A DNA stretch of 64,000 nucleotides. Source: Sphingomonas sp. SUN019. Lineage in GTDB: Bacteria; Pseudomonadota; Alphaproteobacteria; Sphingomonadales; Sphingomonadaceae. The stretch is taken from assembly GCF_024758705.1 (NCBI RefSeq), contig NZ_CP096971.1, forward strand, positions 248,001-312,000, written 5' to 3'. The notes beneath the pieces are model-generated. The model saw nothing but the letters and a program-made list of their open reading frames with translations, had not been told where the DNA came from and searched no databases. Positions within the stretch are counted from its first letter, which is position 1. Each line of letters starts with the position of its first letter. Shown in pieces: positions 1 through 10,001 of this stretch. A program made the position numbers and the translations under genes.

Positions 1-543
1 CCGCCAGGCCAACTCGCCTTCGATCTGCCGCCGGATCGATCGCTCGGACGATCCTTGCGCGACCAGGAATTTGCGGAACTGATCCGGGGTCTGATTGAAG
101 TTTTTCGCGATCCGGTCGAAGCTCTGATCCAGTTCCGCGGTCGTGATCGTTATCTCGGCGGTCTTCGCCTGCTGGATCTGCAGCAGTTCGTCGATCAACT
201 GGCGCAGCACCTGCAGCCGCAGCCGGTTGCGGTCCTCGTCGCTAAGCTTGATGTTGTTCGCCGCCTGGATCAACGCGGCGCGCTGGTCGACGTCGGTGCC
301 GGTGATGACGCTGTCGTTGACGATCGCGGTCGCTTTGCGCACGTCCGGATTGGGCGGCCCGAAAATCTGCAGGTTCGCCGGGATGTTCAGCCCCGTATTG
401 TCGGGCAACGTCTGGTCCGGCACCGTCGCCTGCGTGCCGCCCTGCTGGGCTTCCTGCGCGATTGCGACGGTCGTTACCGCCAGCGCGAGCATCGTACCAA
501 TCACCCGGCCGACACTCGTCAGCCCCTTGCGTGTTTTCTTCAC
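1..543 (-). CDS. surA: Periplasmic chaperone / peptidylprolyl isomerase SurA (3' part missing)
   Basis: About 181 N-terminal residues are present; the gene runs off the left edge, so the PpiC-type rotamase domains are outside the window. The best start is a GTG at 543, which gives a basic n-region (KKTRKG), a hydrophobic core and an AIAQ cleavage site near residue 30. The mature part carries the SurA N-terminal helical domain, recognisable by ATAIVNDSVITGTDVDQRAA followed by LRQLIDELLQIQQA. SurA escorts outer-membrane proteins, including LptD, across the periplasm. It lies 71 bases downstream of lptD on the same strand, the usual lptD-surA pairing, and is probably cotranscribed. An internal ATG at residue 18 would leave too short a signal peptide. 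Confidence 0.88.
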   Translation of the reverse strand, partial: MKKTRKGLTSVGRVIGTMLALAVTTVAIAQEAQQGGTQATVPDQTLPDNTGLNIPANLQIFGPPNPDVRKATAIVNDSVITGTDVDQRAALIQAANNIKLSDEDRNRLRLQVLRQLIDELLQIQQAKTAEITITTAELDQSFDRIAKNFNQTPDQFRKFLVAQGSSERSIRRQIEGELAWR

Positions 544-614
544 TCGACCTGGATTCCCATGCTTCGCGCGCTCGCGCCCTGCAGCCGTCTGTAGAATTCT
601 TGCTGAACCGCCGC

Positions 615-2864
615 TTAGCGGCCGAGGTTCTTGAACGCCAGCGTCAACAAATAGCTGTTCCCCGCCTTCGCATCGCCCGTCGTGCGATAATCGCGCCGCC
701 ACGTCCCACCCAGCGTCAGGCAATCGTCTTCATACGCGATCCCGATACGATGACGGATCGGGTCGAAGCCGTCGGACGCAGACAGGGTGTCCTCGCTGCG
801 GTCGGTCAGATCGACGACGGCGGAGGCGAACGCGGACCAGAAGCGCGCAAACTGGACGCGGCCCGCGATCCGCGCCTCTTCTCGATCCTGCAGATCCTCT
901 TGCACCATGATGTCGCGGTTAAGCCGCAAATATCCGAGCAACAGATAGGTCGATCGCGACCCGATCGTAGCGTCGACCTCGTTACGGCGCACGCCCAGGC
1001 TGTCCTTGTCAAGCCGATAGCGGTGCGTGAACGACACCAGATCGCGGAAACGCAGGTCGGTGCGCCCGACGATGTCGGAGAATCGATCCGACAGCCCGGT
1101 GCCGTCAGGGAAGATCGTCGGCCGGTCATCCAGACGATAGCTTTGCCCGACAACCGTCGACAGGCTGAAACCGGGCAGGTCCAGCGCCCATTCGCCGCCA
1201 TAGGTGACGCGCGACGAATCCTCCCACCGATCATATCCGGGGAACCGGTTGAGCGCGAAGAGGTTCGAATCCTCCAAGTCGATCGCGCGCGCATCCTCGT
1301 TCGGGATCGCCAGGTTCTTGATCTTGGGCGACGCGACGACCTGCACGCGCGGGGTCAGCCGATGGACGCCGCCCAGAAACTCGCCGACGAACGGCCATTT
1401 CACGTCGACCGCCAGCGCCCCGATGCCGCGCGTCTGGAACCCCTCGATCCCGCGATAGCTGGCGATTGCGGTCGCCGCACTTCCGTCGGTGTTGTAGGCG
1501 TCCGCACGGCCGTAGGCGGTCAGCGTCACTTCCTGACCCCAGTTTGTCAGGCGCCGCAGATCCCATCGCGCGCTGCCGAAGGCGCGCTGCGTGTCCTGGC
1601 CGTCCTTGCGCGACAGCGCCAGGCTGTTGAGCTGGAACTGCACCGTGCCGCCGAGCAGGCTGTCGGGAATGCGTCGGCGATAGTCGATTTCGGGCAACGC
1701 GACGGGTTGCTGCCCCTGCCGTTCGCCCACGCGCAGCGTCTGCACGGCCCAGCCGGCGACGGAGAAATAACTGTTGGAATCGATCCGCTCGACCGCAAAG
1801 GTCGTGCGCAGCCGGTCCTCGCGCGAGATGTCGTACCGGCGCAGGAACGTTCGGTCCGTCACCAGCCGGAGCGATCCCGACACGCTCCAGTTGGGATCGA
1901 GCTGAAACCGCCCAACGCCATCCAGATACCCGCGAAACGCCTGTTCTGTGCTGCCGGTGTTGCCTGACGCCAGATCGTCGCTGCGGCGGCTGGCGGTCGC
2001 ATAGCCGGTAACGCTGAACGCGCCGTTCGTCTCCAGCGCCTGATAATTCGCCTGCAGCATCGGCAGCACGCTGGTGTACACATGCGGCGTCACGGTCAGT
2101 CCGCGGTTGGGCGCCAGACTGAAGTAGTATGGAAGGGCGACTTCCAGCCCGTTGACCCGGTCGAGCCGGATCTGCGGACTGAGCAGCCCGCTGTCGCTTC
2201 CCCCGCCGACCGGATGCGAAAAACGCGGCAGCGGCACCGCCAGCCCGAATAGGTGGATGCGCGCACCATCGTAATAGACGCGCTCGCGTTGCGGCCGGTA
2301 TGTCACCTTCACCGCGGTGACCTTCCACGTCGGTTCCTTGGGACAGTTTTCCGAAGTGGTCACCGAACAGGCGGTGTAGGCCGCGTGCTGCAGTTGGATC
2401 GTCCCGTCTTCGCTGCGCGTGCCCTTGTCCGCCGCCAGCCGCCCGCCGCGTTCCAGCACGACCAGCATGTTGTCGATCACGCCGTCCTTGAGCGAATCGG
2501 TCAGGTCGATGCGGTCGCCGTAAGCGACGTCGCCCTGCGGATTGGTGACCGCGATGTTACCGACCGCCTCGACCTTGCCGGTCTTTCGGTTCCACACAAC
2601 GCGGTCGGCGCGCAGCCGCTCGCCCTGCCGCGCCATGCGCACGTCGCTGGTCGCCACGACAACGTCGGCGTTGTAATCGTATTCGAGCGTCCCCGCGCTG
2701 AACTGCACTTGATCGTCGGAAATCGGCGCGGGCGCTTCGGCGGGGGAGGGCGGTGCGACCGGGCGGTTCTGCAGATCCTGCGCGGCCGCAGGCCCAGCAA
2801 CGACTGCTACGGCAAGCGCGCAACTGGCCAGAAGGTCGAGACGCGTCACCAGGCTTTTTCGCAA
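615..2864 (-). CDS. lptD: LPS-assembly outer-membrane protein LptD
   Basis: 749 residues with a signal peptide at 1-29 (LASCALAVAVVAGPAAAQ). An OstA/LptA-like periplasmic domain follows (about 50-160, with FSAGTLEYDYNADVVVATSD and later GDVAYGDRIDLTD), then a long beta-barrel C-terminal part rich in aromatic strands. LptD with LptE inserts lipopolysaccharide (or the glycolipid equivalent) into the outer leaflet of the outer membrane. In sphingomonads, which often carry glycosphingolipids instead of LPS, the true cargo cannot be told from this sequence. It is divergent from pepA, with 139 bases between them, and surA follows on the same strand. Confidence 0.93.
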   Translation of the reverse strand: MRKSLVTRLDLLASCALAVAVVAGPAAAQDLQNRPVAPPSPAEAPAPISDDQVQFSAGTLEYDYNADVVVATSDVRMARQGERLRADRVVWNRKTGKVEAVGNIAVTNPQGDVAYGDRIDLTDSLKDGVIDNMLVVLERGGRLAADKGTRSEDGTIQLQHAAYTACSVTTSENCPKEPTWKVTAVKVTYRPQRERVYYDGARIHLFGLAVPLPRFSHPVGGGSDSGLLSPQIRLDRVNGLEVALPYYFSLAPNRGLTVTPHVYTSVLPMLQANYQALETNGAFSVTGYATASRRSDDLASGNTGSTEQAFRGYLDGVGRFQLDPNWSVSGSLRLVTDRTFLRRYDISREDRLRTTFAVERIDSNSYFSVAGWAVQTLRVGERQGQQPVALPEIDYRRRIPDSLLGGTVQFQLNSLALSRKDGQDTQRAFGSARWDLRRLTNWGQEVTLTAYGRADAYNTDGSAATAIASYRGIEGFQTRGIGALAVDVKWPFVGEFLGGVHRLTPRVQVVASPKIKNLAIPNEDARAIDLEDSNLFALNRFPGYDRWEDSSRVTYGGEWALDLPGFSLSTVVGQSYRLDDRPTIFPDGTGLSDRFSDIVGRTDLRFRDLVSFTHRYRLDKDSLGVRRNEVDATIGSRSTYLLLGYLRLNRDIMVQEDLQDREEARIAGRVQFARFWSAFASAVVDLTDRSEDTLSASDGFDPIRHRIGIAYEDDCLTLGGTWRRDYRTTGDAKAGNSYLLTLAFKNLGR

Positions 2865-3003
2865 CTACCCCCACGCACGACCGGAATGGCCACGGTGAAC
2901 GCGCCCTATCGCACCGTGCGCCGCGACCTGCAACGCCCGGATTGCCGACTTTGCCAGCGCGATACGGCTGGCCTAGAGGCACAGGGGAATCGAATAGGAC
3001 CAC

Positions 3004-4479
3004 ATGATGAAGATCGCCTTCGCCGCCACCCGCCCGACCGACATCGGCGTCCTCGCTGTCCCCGTGAAAAAGGATAGCGTCGCCACGGTGGCGATCAACG
3101 GGCTGGACGATGCCGCGCACGCGCTGGTGATCGCGGCCGCGCAGGGGCAACGGTTCGAAGGAGAAGCTGGGACTGCCGCCGATGCCTATGTCCAGCTTGG
3201 CGGCGGCGCGACGCGTGTCGTGCTGTTAGGCGTGGGGACGGGGGATGACGCAGCCTATGAGCGCGCGGGTGGCGCACTCACCGCGCGGTTGCTGACGTCC
3301 GGCGCGACCGTCGTGACCGTCGATCTCTCAGGTGCAGACGCGAGTCCTATCGCCGCTGCACGCCTTGCCGCGGGCGCGGCGCAGCGCGCATGGCGCTATG
3401 ACGTATATCGCACGAAGCTGGCCGACAACGCCAAGCCGACGCTCGAATCGGTGACGATCGTCGGCGCGCCCGACGGCACGGACGCCGCCTGGGCGGCGCG
3501 CGGCGCGGTGACGCACGGCCTTTCGCTGACCCGTACGCTCGTCACTCTGCCGGCGAACATCTGCTACCCCGAATCGTTCGTCGAACTCGTCCTTAAAGAG
3601 GTCGACGGCCTCGGCCTCGAAGTGACGGTGCTCGACGAAGCCGCGATGGCCGAACTCGGCATGGGGTCGCTGCTCGGCGTGAGTCAGGGCTCACGACGCG
3701 AGGCGCGGCTGCTGGCGCTGAAATGGAATGGCGCCGGCGAAGGCGACACCCCGCTTGCGCTGGTCGGCAAGGGCGTCACCTTCGACACCGGCGGCATCTC
3801 GATCAAGCCTGCCGCGGGCATGGAAGACATGAAGTGGGACATGGGCGGCGCGGGCGCGGTCGCGGGTGCGATGAAGGCGCTGGCGCTACGCAAGGCGAAG
3901 GTCAACGTCATCGGCGTCATGGGGCTGGTCGAGAACATGCCCGACGGCAATGCGCAACGTCCGGGCGACGTCGTGACGTCGATGTCGGGGCAGACGATCG
4001 AGGTCATCAACACCGATGCCGAGGGTCGCCTTGTGCTGTGCGACGCGATCACCTGGGTTCAGCAGACGCACAAGGTGAAGACGATCGTCGATCTCGCCAC
4101 GCTCACCGGCGCGATGATCGTCGCACTGGGCAGTGAATATGGCGGCGTGTTCGCGAACGACGACAAACTGGCGGATCAATTGCTCGCGGCGGGCACCGCG
4201 ACGGGCGACAAATTGTGGCGCTTTCCGCTCGGCGACGCGTACAACAAGCTGATCGACAGCCCGATCGCCGACATGAAAAACGTCGGCCCGCGCGGCGGCG
4301 GATCGATCACCGCGGCGCAGTTCATCCAGCGCTTCGTGGATGAAGGCGTAACTTGGGCGCATCTCGATATCGCGGGCATGGTTTGGGCTGACAAGGACGG
4401 CCCCACCTGGGGCAAGGGCGCGACCGGGTACGGCGTACGCCTGCTCGATCGCTTCGTAGCGGACAATTTTGAGAGCTAA
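3004..4479 (+). CDS. pepA: Leucyl aminopeptidase (M17)
   Basis: 491 residues, the normal length for M17 cytosolic aminopeptidases, which remove N-terminal residues using two divalent metal ions. The catalytic domain shows the metal and active-site segments VGKGVTFDTGGISIKP (about 254-269) and the family signature NTDAEGRL (336-343). The N-terminal macro-like domain covers roughly the first 170 residues. Two ATG codons are in tandem at 3004 and 3007; the first is used here. It overlaps holC by one base (TAATG), an arrangement conserved in proteobacteria. Confidence 0.95.
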   Translation: MMKIAFAATRPTDIGVLAVPVKKDSVATVAINGLDDAAHALVIAAAQGQRFEGEAGTAADAYVQLGGGATRVVLLGVGTGDDAAYERAGGALTARLLTSGATVVTVDLSGADASPIAAARLAAGAAQRAWRYDVYRTKLADNAKPTLESVTIVGAPDGTDAAWAARGAVTHGLSLTRTLVTLPANICYPESFVELVLKEVDGLGLEVTVLDEAAMAELGMGSLLGVSQGSRREARLLALKWNGAGEGDTPLALVGKGVTFDTGGISIKPAAGMEDMKWDMGGAGAVAGAMKALALRKAKVNVIGVMGLVENMPDGNAQRPGDVVTSMSGQTIEVINTDAEGRLVLCDAITWVQQTHKVKTIVDLATLTGAMIVALGSEYGGVFANDDKLADQLLAAGTATGDKLWRFPLGDAYNKLIDSPIADMKNVGPRGGGSITAAQFIQRFVDEGVTWAHLDIAGMVWADKDGPTWGKGATGYGVRLLDRFVADNFES

Positions 4480-4919
4480 TGCAGGTCGATTTCTACCATC
4501 TGACGCACACCTCGCTCGACCGCGTCCTGCCGCAAATCGCGGAAAAGGTGCTGGCGGGCGGCGGGCGGCTGCTGGTGGTCGCAGCCGATGAAACGCGCCG
4601 CACTGCTCTCGACCGCCTGCTGTGGAGCTACGCCCCCGACAGCTTCCTACCGCACGCGCAGGCCGGGGCGGGGGATGACGCAGCGCAACCCGTCCTGATC
4701 GCGCCGGATGTCAGCCCGACCAACGGGGCACGCCACATCGCGCTCACGGACGGCAAATGGCGTGACGAAGCGCTGACCTTCGACCGCGCATTCCATTTCT
4801 TCGACGACGAAGCGATCCAGCCTGCCCGGCTCGCCTGGAAAGTGCTCGCCGACCGCGACGGTGTCGAGCGTCGTTATTGGAAACAGAACGACGCCGGGCG
4901 CTGGGAACAGGCGGCCTGA
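4479..4919 (+). CDS. holC: DNA polymerase III subunit chi
   Basis: 146 residues with a typical chi start (MQVDFYHLTHTSLDRVLPQI) and the conserved centre DRLLWSYAPDSFLPHAQAG. Chi joins the clamp-loader complex to single-strand binding protein at the replication fork. The start codon overlaps the pepA stop by one base, so translation is probably coupled. The stretch down to ndk (about 80 bases) holds no gene. Holding pepA directly upstream is the usual proteobacterial context. Confidence 0.92.
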   Translation: MQVDFYHLTHTSLDRVLPQIAEKVLAGGGRLLVVAADETRRTALDRLLWSYAPDSFLPHAQAGAGDDAAQPVLIAPDVSPTNGARHIALTDGKWRDEALTFDRAFHFFDDEAIQPARLAWKVLADRDGVERRYWKQNDAGRWEQAA

Positions 4920-5003
4920 GGGGACTGTGGTTGCGCTTGGTCGCGCCCGCGACTAGGTGACCCGCACTTTTCCGCCTCTCAAATTCAGGAGCCCGTGACC
5001 GTC

Positions 5004-5426
5004 ATGGCCGCGAACCGTACCTTTTCGATCATCAAGCCCGACGCCACGCGCCGCAACCTGACCGGTGCGGTCACCAAGATGCTGGAGGATGCAGGCCTTC
5101 GCGTCGTCGCATCGAAGCGCATCCACATGACCCGCGATCAGGCCGAGGGCTTCTATGCGGTGCACAAAGAGCGCCCGTTCTTCGGCGAACTGGTCGACTT
5201 CATGATTTCCGGCCCGGTCGTCGTGCAGGTGCTGGAGGGTGACAACGCCATGCAGCGCAACCGCGACATCATGGGCGCGACCAACCCTGCGAATGCCGAG
5301 CCCGGCACGATCCGCAAGGAACTGGCCGAATCGATCGAGGCGAACACCGTCCACGGTTCGGATTCGGATGAAAATGCCGCGATCGAAATCGCTTATTTCT
5401 TCAAGCCCGAAGAGATCGTCGGCTGA
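5004..5426 (+). CDS. ndk: Nucleoside diphosphate kinase
   Basis: 140 residues from the ATG at 5004 ([18 protein letters not shown]). This start gives the normal Ndk length and places AGGAG (4987-4991) 12 bases upstream; a GTG at 4995 would add three residues but sits only three bases from that AGGAG. The phosphorylated histidine lies in [12 protein letters not shown], and the ATP-binding KPDATRRN segment is intact. The enzyme passes the gamma phosphate between NTPs and NDPs. It stands alone and is followed by a strong hairpin. Confidence 0.95.
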   Translation: MAANRTFSIIKPDATRRNLTGAVTKMLEDAGLRVVASKRIHMTRDQAEGFYAVHKERPFFGELVDFMISGPVVVQVLEGDNAMQRNRDIMGATNPANAEPGTIRKELAESIEANTVHGSDSDENAAIEIAYFFKPEEIVG

Positions 5427-5433
5427 TCGACCC

Positions 5434-5461
5434 GAGCGCCGGGCCTTCTGGTCCGGCGCTC
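5434..5461. terminator. Shared hairpin terminator between convergent genes
   Basis: A perfect 9-base stem, GAGCGCCGG / CCGGCGCTC, with a 10-base loop lies 8 bases after the ndk stop and touches the stop of the minus-strand gene at 5460. There is no clear T-run on either side, so it may stop transcription weakly or act as a 3'-end stabiliser for both messages. Confidence 0.6.
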
Positions 5462-6059
5462 AGCTGAACCCGTCGCGCTTCCACAAAGCGTCGACCCGCG
5501 CCTGATTGCCGCCCGGTTCACGTAACCGCAGCGCCTCCAGCCGCAGGGTCCGCCCCTGCAGCATCCGTCCCTCGGTGCGCCAGATCACATCGTAGATCGC
5601 GCTGTGTGACCGCGGCGATCCGTCGACCAGATACCGCACCGTCACCAATGCGGGGACGCGCCCGGCGCGCTCGTCCGGACCGTCGTCGGTCAGCTTCAAA
5701 AGCGCATCCGCAAAGCCGCGCGAATCGATCCCCGGTTCGGCGGTGGTGCGCTGGATCGGCACGCCAAGCGGTCGCGGAAAGGCCACCGTTGCCTCCTGCA
5801 GATCATGCGCGGCGTCCGACAGCTTCAGCACGCGTCCGCCATCCGACGCCGTACCGGTCAGCGCCACCTTGGCCTTCGCCTGCGCCTCGCTCTTGGACGC
5901 CGTGACCTTCTCTGCGGTTTCGGCGCGCCGATCGGACCAGTTCAGGAACAAGGTGATCGCGCCGATCAGCACGCCCGCGACCGCCACCGCCTCGGCCAAC
6001 GAAATCCACCGCCGCCGCGTCGCCGCAGCCTCGGCACGTTCGGCCGGTGTCTCGCTCAT
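5460..6059 (-). CDS. Membrane-anchored protein of unknown function
   Basis: 199 residues. A charged start (ETPAERAEAAATRRR) precedes one membrane segment (about 20-40, AEAVAVAGVLIGAITLFLNW) and a soluble domain, probably periplasmic. I see no enzyme motif. The start ATG overlaps the stop of the upstream MmcQ-like gene (ATGA), so it is the last gene of a purM-purN-MmcQ-unknown chain. The function is not recognised. Confidence 0.75.
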   Translation of the reverse strand: MSETPAERAEAAATRRRWISLAEAVAVAGVLIGAITLFLNWSDRRAETAEKVTASKSEAQAKAKVALTGTASDGGRVLKLSDAAHDLQEATVAFPRPLGVPIQRTTAEPGIDSRGFADALLKLTDDGPDERAGRVPALVTVRYLVDGSPRSHSAIYDVIWRTEGRMLQGRTLRLEALRLREPGGNQARVDALWKRDGFS

Positions 6060-6433
6060 CGTCCACCCATTTCGAGCAAACGCCGCGGCGCGACCATTTC
6101 CCAGCTCATGGCAACCCGGTCACCGATGTGATCCCAATCGACGTCATCACGATCGAGCCGGATCGCGATCCACCCCGATGGCCCTATATACGGCGGCGAA
6201 TAATAGATGTCGGGTTCCTGTTCGATCAGCATCGCCTGCTCGTCGCGCCCGCTGGTCTTCACGATCGCGACCGTCTCGCCGTCACTGTGGTGGTTGTGCC
6301 AGAAGTACGCGAACGCCTTGCCCTTCTCGATGAAGAAGCCCGGCGATCCGTGTGACAATTTCTCGTAGGTTTGGGGCAGCGCCAGCGCGATGGCGCGCAG
6401 GCGGGTTAGATTGAGGTCTGGATCAGGACTCAT
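6056..6433 (-). CDS. MmcQ/YjbR-family DNA-binding-like protein
   Basis: 125 residues from the ATG at 6433, which overlaps the purN stop (ATGA). The family pattern is visible: LRAIALALPQTYEKLSHGSP, GFFIEKGKAFAYFW, and the C-terminal GWIAIRLDRDDVDWDHIGD with SWEMVAPRRL. These small CyaY-like-fold proteins are widespread; a role in DNA binding is proposed, but the physiological job is uncertain. Its place after purN is common in sphingomonads. Confidence 0.85.
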   Translation of the reverse strand: MSPDPDLNLTRLRAIALALPQTYEKLSHGSPGFFIEKGKAFAYFWHNHHSDGETVAIVKTSGRDEQAMLIEQEPDIYYSPPYIGPSGWIAIRLDRDDVDWDHIGDRVAMSWEMVAPRRLLEMGGR

Positions 6434-6984
6434 CGCGCGCAATACCCTGCCAGCACTTGCGGATAAAGGCGATGCTCGGCCGCCAGCACGCGCGCGGCAA
6501 GCGTTTCGGCGGTGTCGCCCGGCTCGACCGCTACCTCCGCCTGCCCCAGCACCTCGCCGCCATCCAGTTCCTCGGTCACGACGTGAACCGAGCATCCCGC
6601 TTGCCGGTCGCCCGCGGCAATCGCCCGTGCGTGCGTGTCGAGTCCCTTGTACTTCGGCAGCAGCGAGGGATGGATATTGAGGATACTCCCGCGCCATTTC
6701 GCGACGAAATCATCCGACAGCAGCCGCATGTACCCCGCCAGCGCGATCACCTCCGCCCCGGATTCGCGCAACGCGCCGTCCAGCGCGGCCTCATAGGTCG
6801 GTTTGCCGATCTTCATCGGCGACAGCGCGAACGTGGCGATCGCGTGTTCGCGCGCCCAGTCGAGCCCCGCTGCGCCGGGCTTGTCGGATGCGACCACGAC
6901 CACCTGATAGGCGTCGCCCGACGCCTCCACGAGCGACATCATGTTCGATCCCCGTCCGGAAATCAGGATCGCGACCTTCTTCAT
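6430..6984 (-). CDS. purN: Phosphoribosylglycinamide formyltransferase (GART)
   Basis: 184 residues, formyl-THF-dependent type. It has the N-terminal [19 protein letters not shown] loop, the catalytic asparagine/histidine segment [20 protein letters not shown] and the aspartate of [15 protein letters not shown]. It formylates GAR in step three of purine synthesis. The start overlaps the purM stop by four bases (ATGA), giving a coupled purM-purN pair. Confidence 0.95.
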   Translation of the reverse strand: MKKVAILISGRGSNMMSLVEASGDAYQVVVVASDKPGAAGLDWAREHAIATFALSPMKIGKPTYEAALDGALRESGAEVIALAGYMRLLSDDFVAKWRGSILNIHPSLLPKYKGLDTHARAIAAGDRQAGCSVHVVTEELDGGEVLGQAEVAVEPGDTAETLAARVLAAEHRLYPQVLAGYCAR

Positions 6985-8072
6985 GCGCTATGCGTGGCGG
7001 TCCAGTCGGCCCGGGCGCTCCACGTCTCCGCCGATCCACGGACGGTGCAGCCACGCGCACCGGCCTCAACCGCGCCGATCCGGAACACCGTTTCGCCCGC
7101 CGTTTTCAATGCAGCGGTAACCTGTTCGACGTCTTCCGCAGCGACGACCGCCACCATTCCGATCCCGCAGTTGAACGTCCGCGCCATTTCTTCCGGCTCG
7201 ATCGACCCTTGCGCCTGCAGGAACGCCATCAACCGCGACTGCTCCCACGCATCGGCGTCGACGATCGCGTGACAATTACCGGGCAGAACCCGTGGAATAT
7301 TCTCAAGAAGTCCACCGCCGGTAATGTGGGCCAATCCCTTGATCCGCCGTTCGGCGATCAGCGGCAGCAGGCTTTTCACATAAATCCGCGTCGGCGCCAT
7401 CAGATGATCGATCAGCAGCCGGTCCTGGTCGAACACCGCCGGGCGATCGAGTTTCCACCCCTTGTCGCTCGCCAGCCGCCGAACCAGCGAAAAGCCGTTC
7501 GAATGAACCCCTGACGACGCCAATCCCAGCAGAATGTCGCCCGGCGCGATCGCGCCGCCCGTCAGCATCCGGTCCCGCTCGACCGCACCGACGCAGAAAC
7601 CGGCCAGGTCGTAGTCGCCGTCGGCGTACATCCCCGGCATCTCGGCGGTCTCGCCTCCGATCAATGCGCAACCCGCAATCCGGCACCCCTCCGCAATCGA
7701 CGCGACGACCTGCTCGGCCACCGCATTGTCCAGCTTTCCGGTCGCGTAATAATCGAGAAAGAACAGCGGCTCCGCACCCTGCACGATCAGATCGTTCGCG
7801 CACATCGCGACCAGATCGATCCCGACGCCTGCGTGCCGATCCCATTCGATCGCTAGCTTCAGCTTCGTGCCGACCCCGTCGTTCGCCGCCACCAGCAACG
7901 GATCGACGAAACCCGCCGCCTTCAGATCGAAGAACCCGCCGAACCCGCCAAGTTCCGCATCGGCCCCCGCGCGCCGGGTCGATTTCGCCAGCGGCCCGAT
8001 CGCGCGGACCAGCGCGTTTCCGGCTGCGATCGACACGCCGGCTTGGGCGTAAGTGTAGCCGTTCTCGCTCAT
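6981..8072 (-). CDS. purM: Phosphoribosylformylglycinamidine cyclo-ligase (AIR synthetase)
   Basis: 363 residues from the ATG at 8072 ([19 protein letters not shown]). An in-frame extension to 8135 is possible but lacks family-like sequence. Motifs include GGFGGFFDL, the ATP-binding [37 protein letters not shown] and [11 protein letters not shown]. It closes the imidazole ring in step five of purine synthesis. It is divergent from the gene at 8138, with only 65 bases for both promoters. Confidence 0.95.
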   Translation of the reverse strand: MSENGYTYAQAGVSIAAGNALVRAIGPLAKSTRRAGADAELGGFGGFFDLKAAGFVDPLLVAANDGVGTKLKLAIEWDRHAGVGIDLVAMCANDLIVQGAEPLFFLDYYATGKLDNAVAEQVVASIAEGCRIAGCALIGGETAEMPGMYADGDYDLAGFCVGAVERDRMLTGGAIAPGDILLGLASSGVHSNGFSLVRRLASDKGWKLDRPAVFDQDRLLIDHLMAPTRIYVKSLLPLIAERRIKGLAHITGGGLLENIPRVLPGNCHAIVDADAWEQSRLMAFLQAQGSIEPEEMARTFNCGIGMVAVVAAEDVEQVTAALKTAGETVFRIGAVEAGARGCTVRGSAETWSARADWTATHSA

Positions 8073-8137
8073 GACGCAGCTTGCTAGCCATTCCCCGCTT
8101 GGATTTCCACGCCTGCTTCGCCAAAAGGCGCGCATCC

Positions 8138-9370
8138 ATGCGTATCCGTCCGCTTTTCCTGATCCCCGCCGTCGCCGCGCTGACGCTCGCTGGCGGTATC
8201 GGCGTCGCGCAGATCGAGGGCGGCGACCGCGGAGTCGCGCCGATCGACAGTTCGGGCGATTATGAGGTCAGCGGCGTAACCGTCGACGTTTCGGCCAAGA
8301 CCGCCGACGCAGCGCGGCTCGGCGGGTGGCGCGTTGCGCAGCGCAAAGGCTGGCAGCAATTGTCGCGCAGGCTGGGCGGCGGCGGGGGCCTAGTGCCCGA
8401 TTCGACGCTCGATTCGATCGTCTCAGGCATCGTGGTCGAAAACGAACAGATCGGCCCGAACCGCTATATCGCCAAGCTCGGCGTGCTGTTCGACCGCGCG
8501 CGCGCCGGGTCGCTGCTCGGCATCGCCAGCTATGTCATGCGCTCGCCGCCAATGGTGGTGATCCCCGTCACCTGGTCGGGCGGCGTCGGCACCGCGCTGG
8601 AGCAGCGCAGCGCGTGGCAGGAGGCGTGGGCGCGCTATCGCACCGGCAACAGCACGATAGACTACATCCGCCCGACCGGCACCGGTCCCGACCCGCTGCT
8701 GCTGAACGCCGGGCAGACCGGGCGGCCGGGACGCGGATGGTGGCGGACGGTGCTCGATCAATATGGCGGGTCGGACGTGCTGATCCCGACCGTGCGCCTC
8801 TATCGCCAATGGCCAGGCGGGCCGGTGATCGGCGTGTTCGAAGCGCGTTGGGGACCGGATAACCGGATGCTGCAGCAGGCCACCCTGCGTGTCGGCAGCG
8901 TGGCGGGACTGCCCGCATTGCTCGACGCCGGCGTGAAGCGGATCGATGAATCGTATCAGGCGGCGCTGCGCAACGGCTATCTGCGCGCCGATCCCGGCCT
9001 TTCCTACGTGCCGGAGGCTACTACGCCGGTGGAGGAAGAGCTTCCCGCCGATTCACTCGCCGCCGCCATCCCGTCGGTCGGTGTGACGGTCATCCAAGTT
9101 CAGTTCGACACCCCCGGCGTCGCTGCGGTCAGCGCGGGCGAAGCGGCGGTGCGCGGCGTGCCGGGCGTATCTTCCGCCGCCACCAGCAGCCTTGCGCTTG
9201 GCGGGCTATCGGTGATGACGGTCAATTTCGGCGGACCGCCGGATGCGTTCAAGGCGGCGTTGGAGGCGCGTGGATGGCAGGTGTTCGGATCGGGCGCGAC
9301 GCTGCGTATTCGTCGCGCACCGGCGCTGTTGCCGCCCGAAATGCCGGCCGACGACGCGACCGCGGGATGA
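8138..9370 (+). CDS. Secreted DUF2066-like protein
   Basis: 410 residues from the ATG at 8138, with AAAAGG about 10 bases upstream. A signal peptide ([22 protein letters not shown]) points to the periplasm. The next part ([23 protein letters not shown] onward) resembles DUF2066. The last 90 residues look like a ferredoxin/HMA-type fold ([34 protein letters not shown]) but lack the CxxC metal site. It lies ten bases before hdaA and is probably in the same operon. No biochemical role is recognised. Confidence 0.75.
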   Translation: MRIRPLFLIPAVAALTLAGGIGVAQIEGGDRGVAPIDSSGDYEVSGVTVDVSAKTADAARLGGWRVAQRKGWQQLSRRLGGGGGLVPDSTLDSIVSGIVVENEQIGPNRYIAKLGVLFDRARAGSLLGIASYVMRSPPMVVIPVTWSGGVGTALEQRSAWQEAWARYRTGNSTIDYIRPTGTGPDPLLLNAGQTGRPGRGWWRTVLDQYGGSDVLIPTVRLYRQWPGGPVIGVFEARWGPDNRMLQQATLRVGSVAGLPALLDAGVKRIDESYQAALRNGYLRADPGLSYVPEATTPVEEELPADSLAAAIPSVGVTVIQVQFDTPGVAAVSAGEAAVRGVPGVSSAATSSLALGGLSVMTVNFGGPPDAFKAALEARGWQVFGSGATLRIRRAPALLPPEMPADDATAG

Positions 9371-9380
9371 GCGCGCGCGC

Positions 9381-10001
9381 ATGACTCAAATCGCGCTGCC
9401 TCTGGCCTGGCCGGAGGATCCCCGCGACGACGAATTTCTGATCACCCCGTCGAATTCGCGCGCCGCGCATACGCTCGAACATTGGGGCGCGTGGCCGGTG
9501 ATGACCGCGATCCTGGTGGGGCCGCGCAAATCGGGGCGCAGCCTGCTGGCGCGCATTTTTGCGGCAAAGAGTGGCGGCGCAATCATCGACGATGCCGATG
9601 CCCGCGCGGAAACCGATCTGTTTCACGCCTGGAACCGCGCGCAGGCCGATCGACGGCCGCTGCTGCTGGTTGCCGATGCCGCGCCGCCAGAATGGGCGGT
9701 GAAGCTGCCCGACCTTCGTTCACGTCTCGCCGCTTCGCCAATCGCCACGATCGCCGAACCCGACGACGCGCTGATGCGCATGCTGCTCGAACGCCAATTC
9801 CTGCGGCGTGGTCTCGATGCGCGCGGCGATCTGATCGACTGGCTCGTACAGCGGATCGAGCGTAGTCATGTCGCCGTCATGCGCACCGTCGATATCCTCG
9901 ATCAGGAGGTGCTGGAACGGCGCAAGCGTCTTTCCATCCCCCTCGCACGGACCACATTGGCCGCTGCGGCGTTGATCCAACAACCCCCGGAACATCCATG
10001 A
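9381..10001 (+). CDS. hdaA: DnaA regulatory inactivator HdaA
   Basis: 206 residues from the ATG at 9381. The N-terminal QIALPL is the beta-clamp-binding peptide expected of Hda. An AAA+ domain follows with a P-loop-like GPRKSGRSLLARIF (arginine in place of the Walker A lysine, as I recall also in E. coli Hda) and helical AAA+ lid sequence up to the C-terminus. With the sliding clamp, Hda stimulates ATP hydrolysis on DnaA after replication starts. It overlaps ppk1 by ATGA. Confidence 0.85.
   Translation: MTQIALPLAWPEDPRDDEFLITPSNSRAAHTLEHWGAWPVMTAILVGPRKSGRSLLARIFAAKSGGAIIDDADARAETDLFHAWNRAQADRRPLLLVADAAPPEWAVKLPDLRSRLAASPIATIAEPDDALMRMLLERQFLRRGLDARGDLIDWLVQRIERSHVAVMRTVDILDQEVLERRKRLSIPLARTTLAAAALIQQPPEHP

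Noticed and set aside
462..1967. 501-codon plus-strand open frame
   Set aside because: Antisense of lptD with no recognisable domain.
9520..9560. HdaA P-loop has arginine where Walker A has lysine (GPRKSGRS)
   Set aside because: From memory, E. coli Hda also has arginine at this position (GAGRS), so this appears normal for the family rather than a lost ATPase site.
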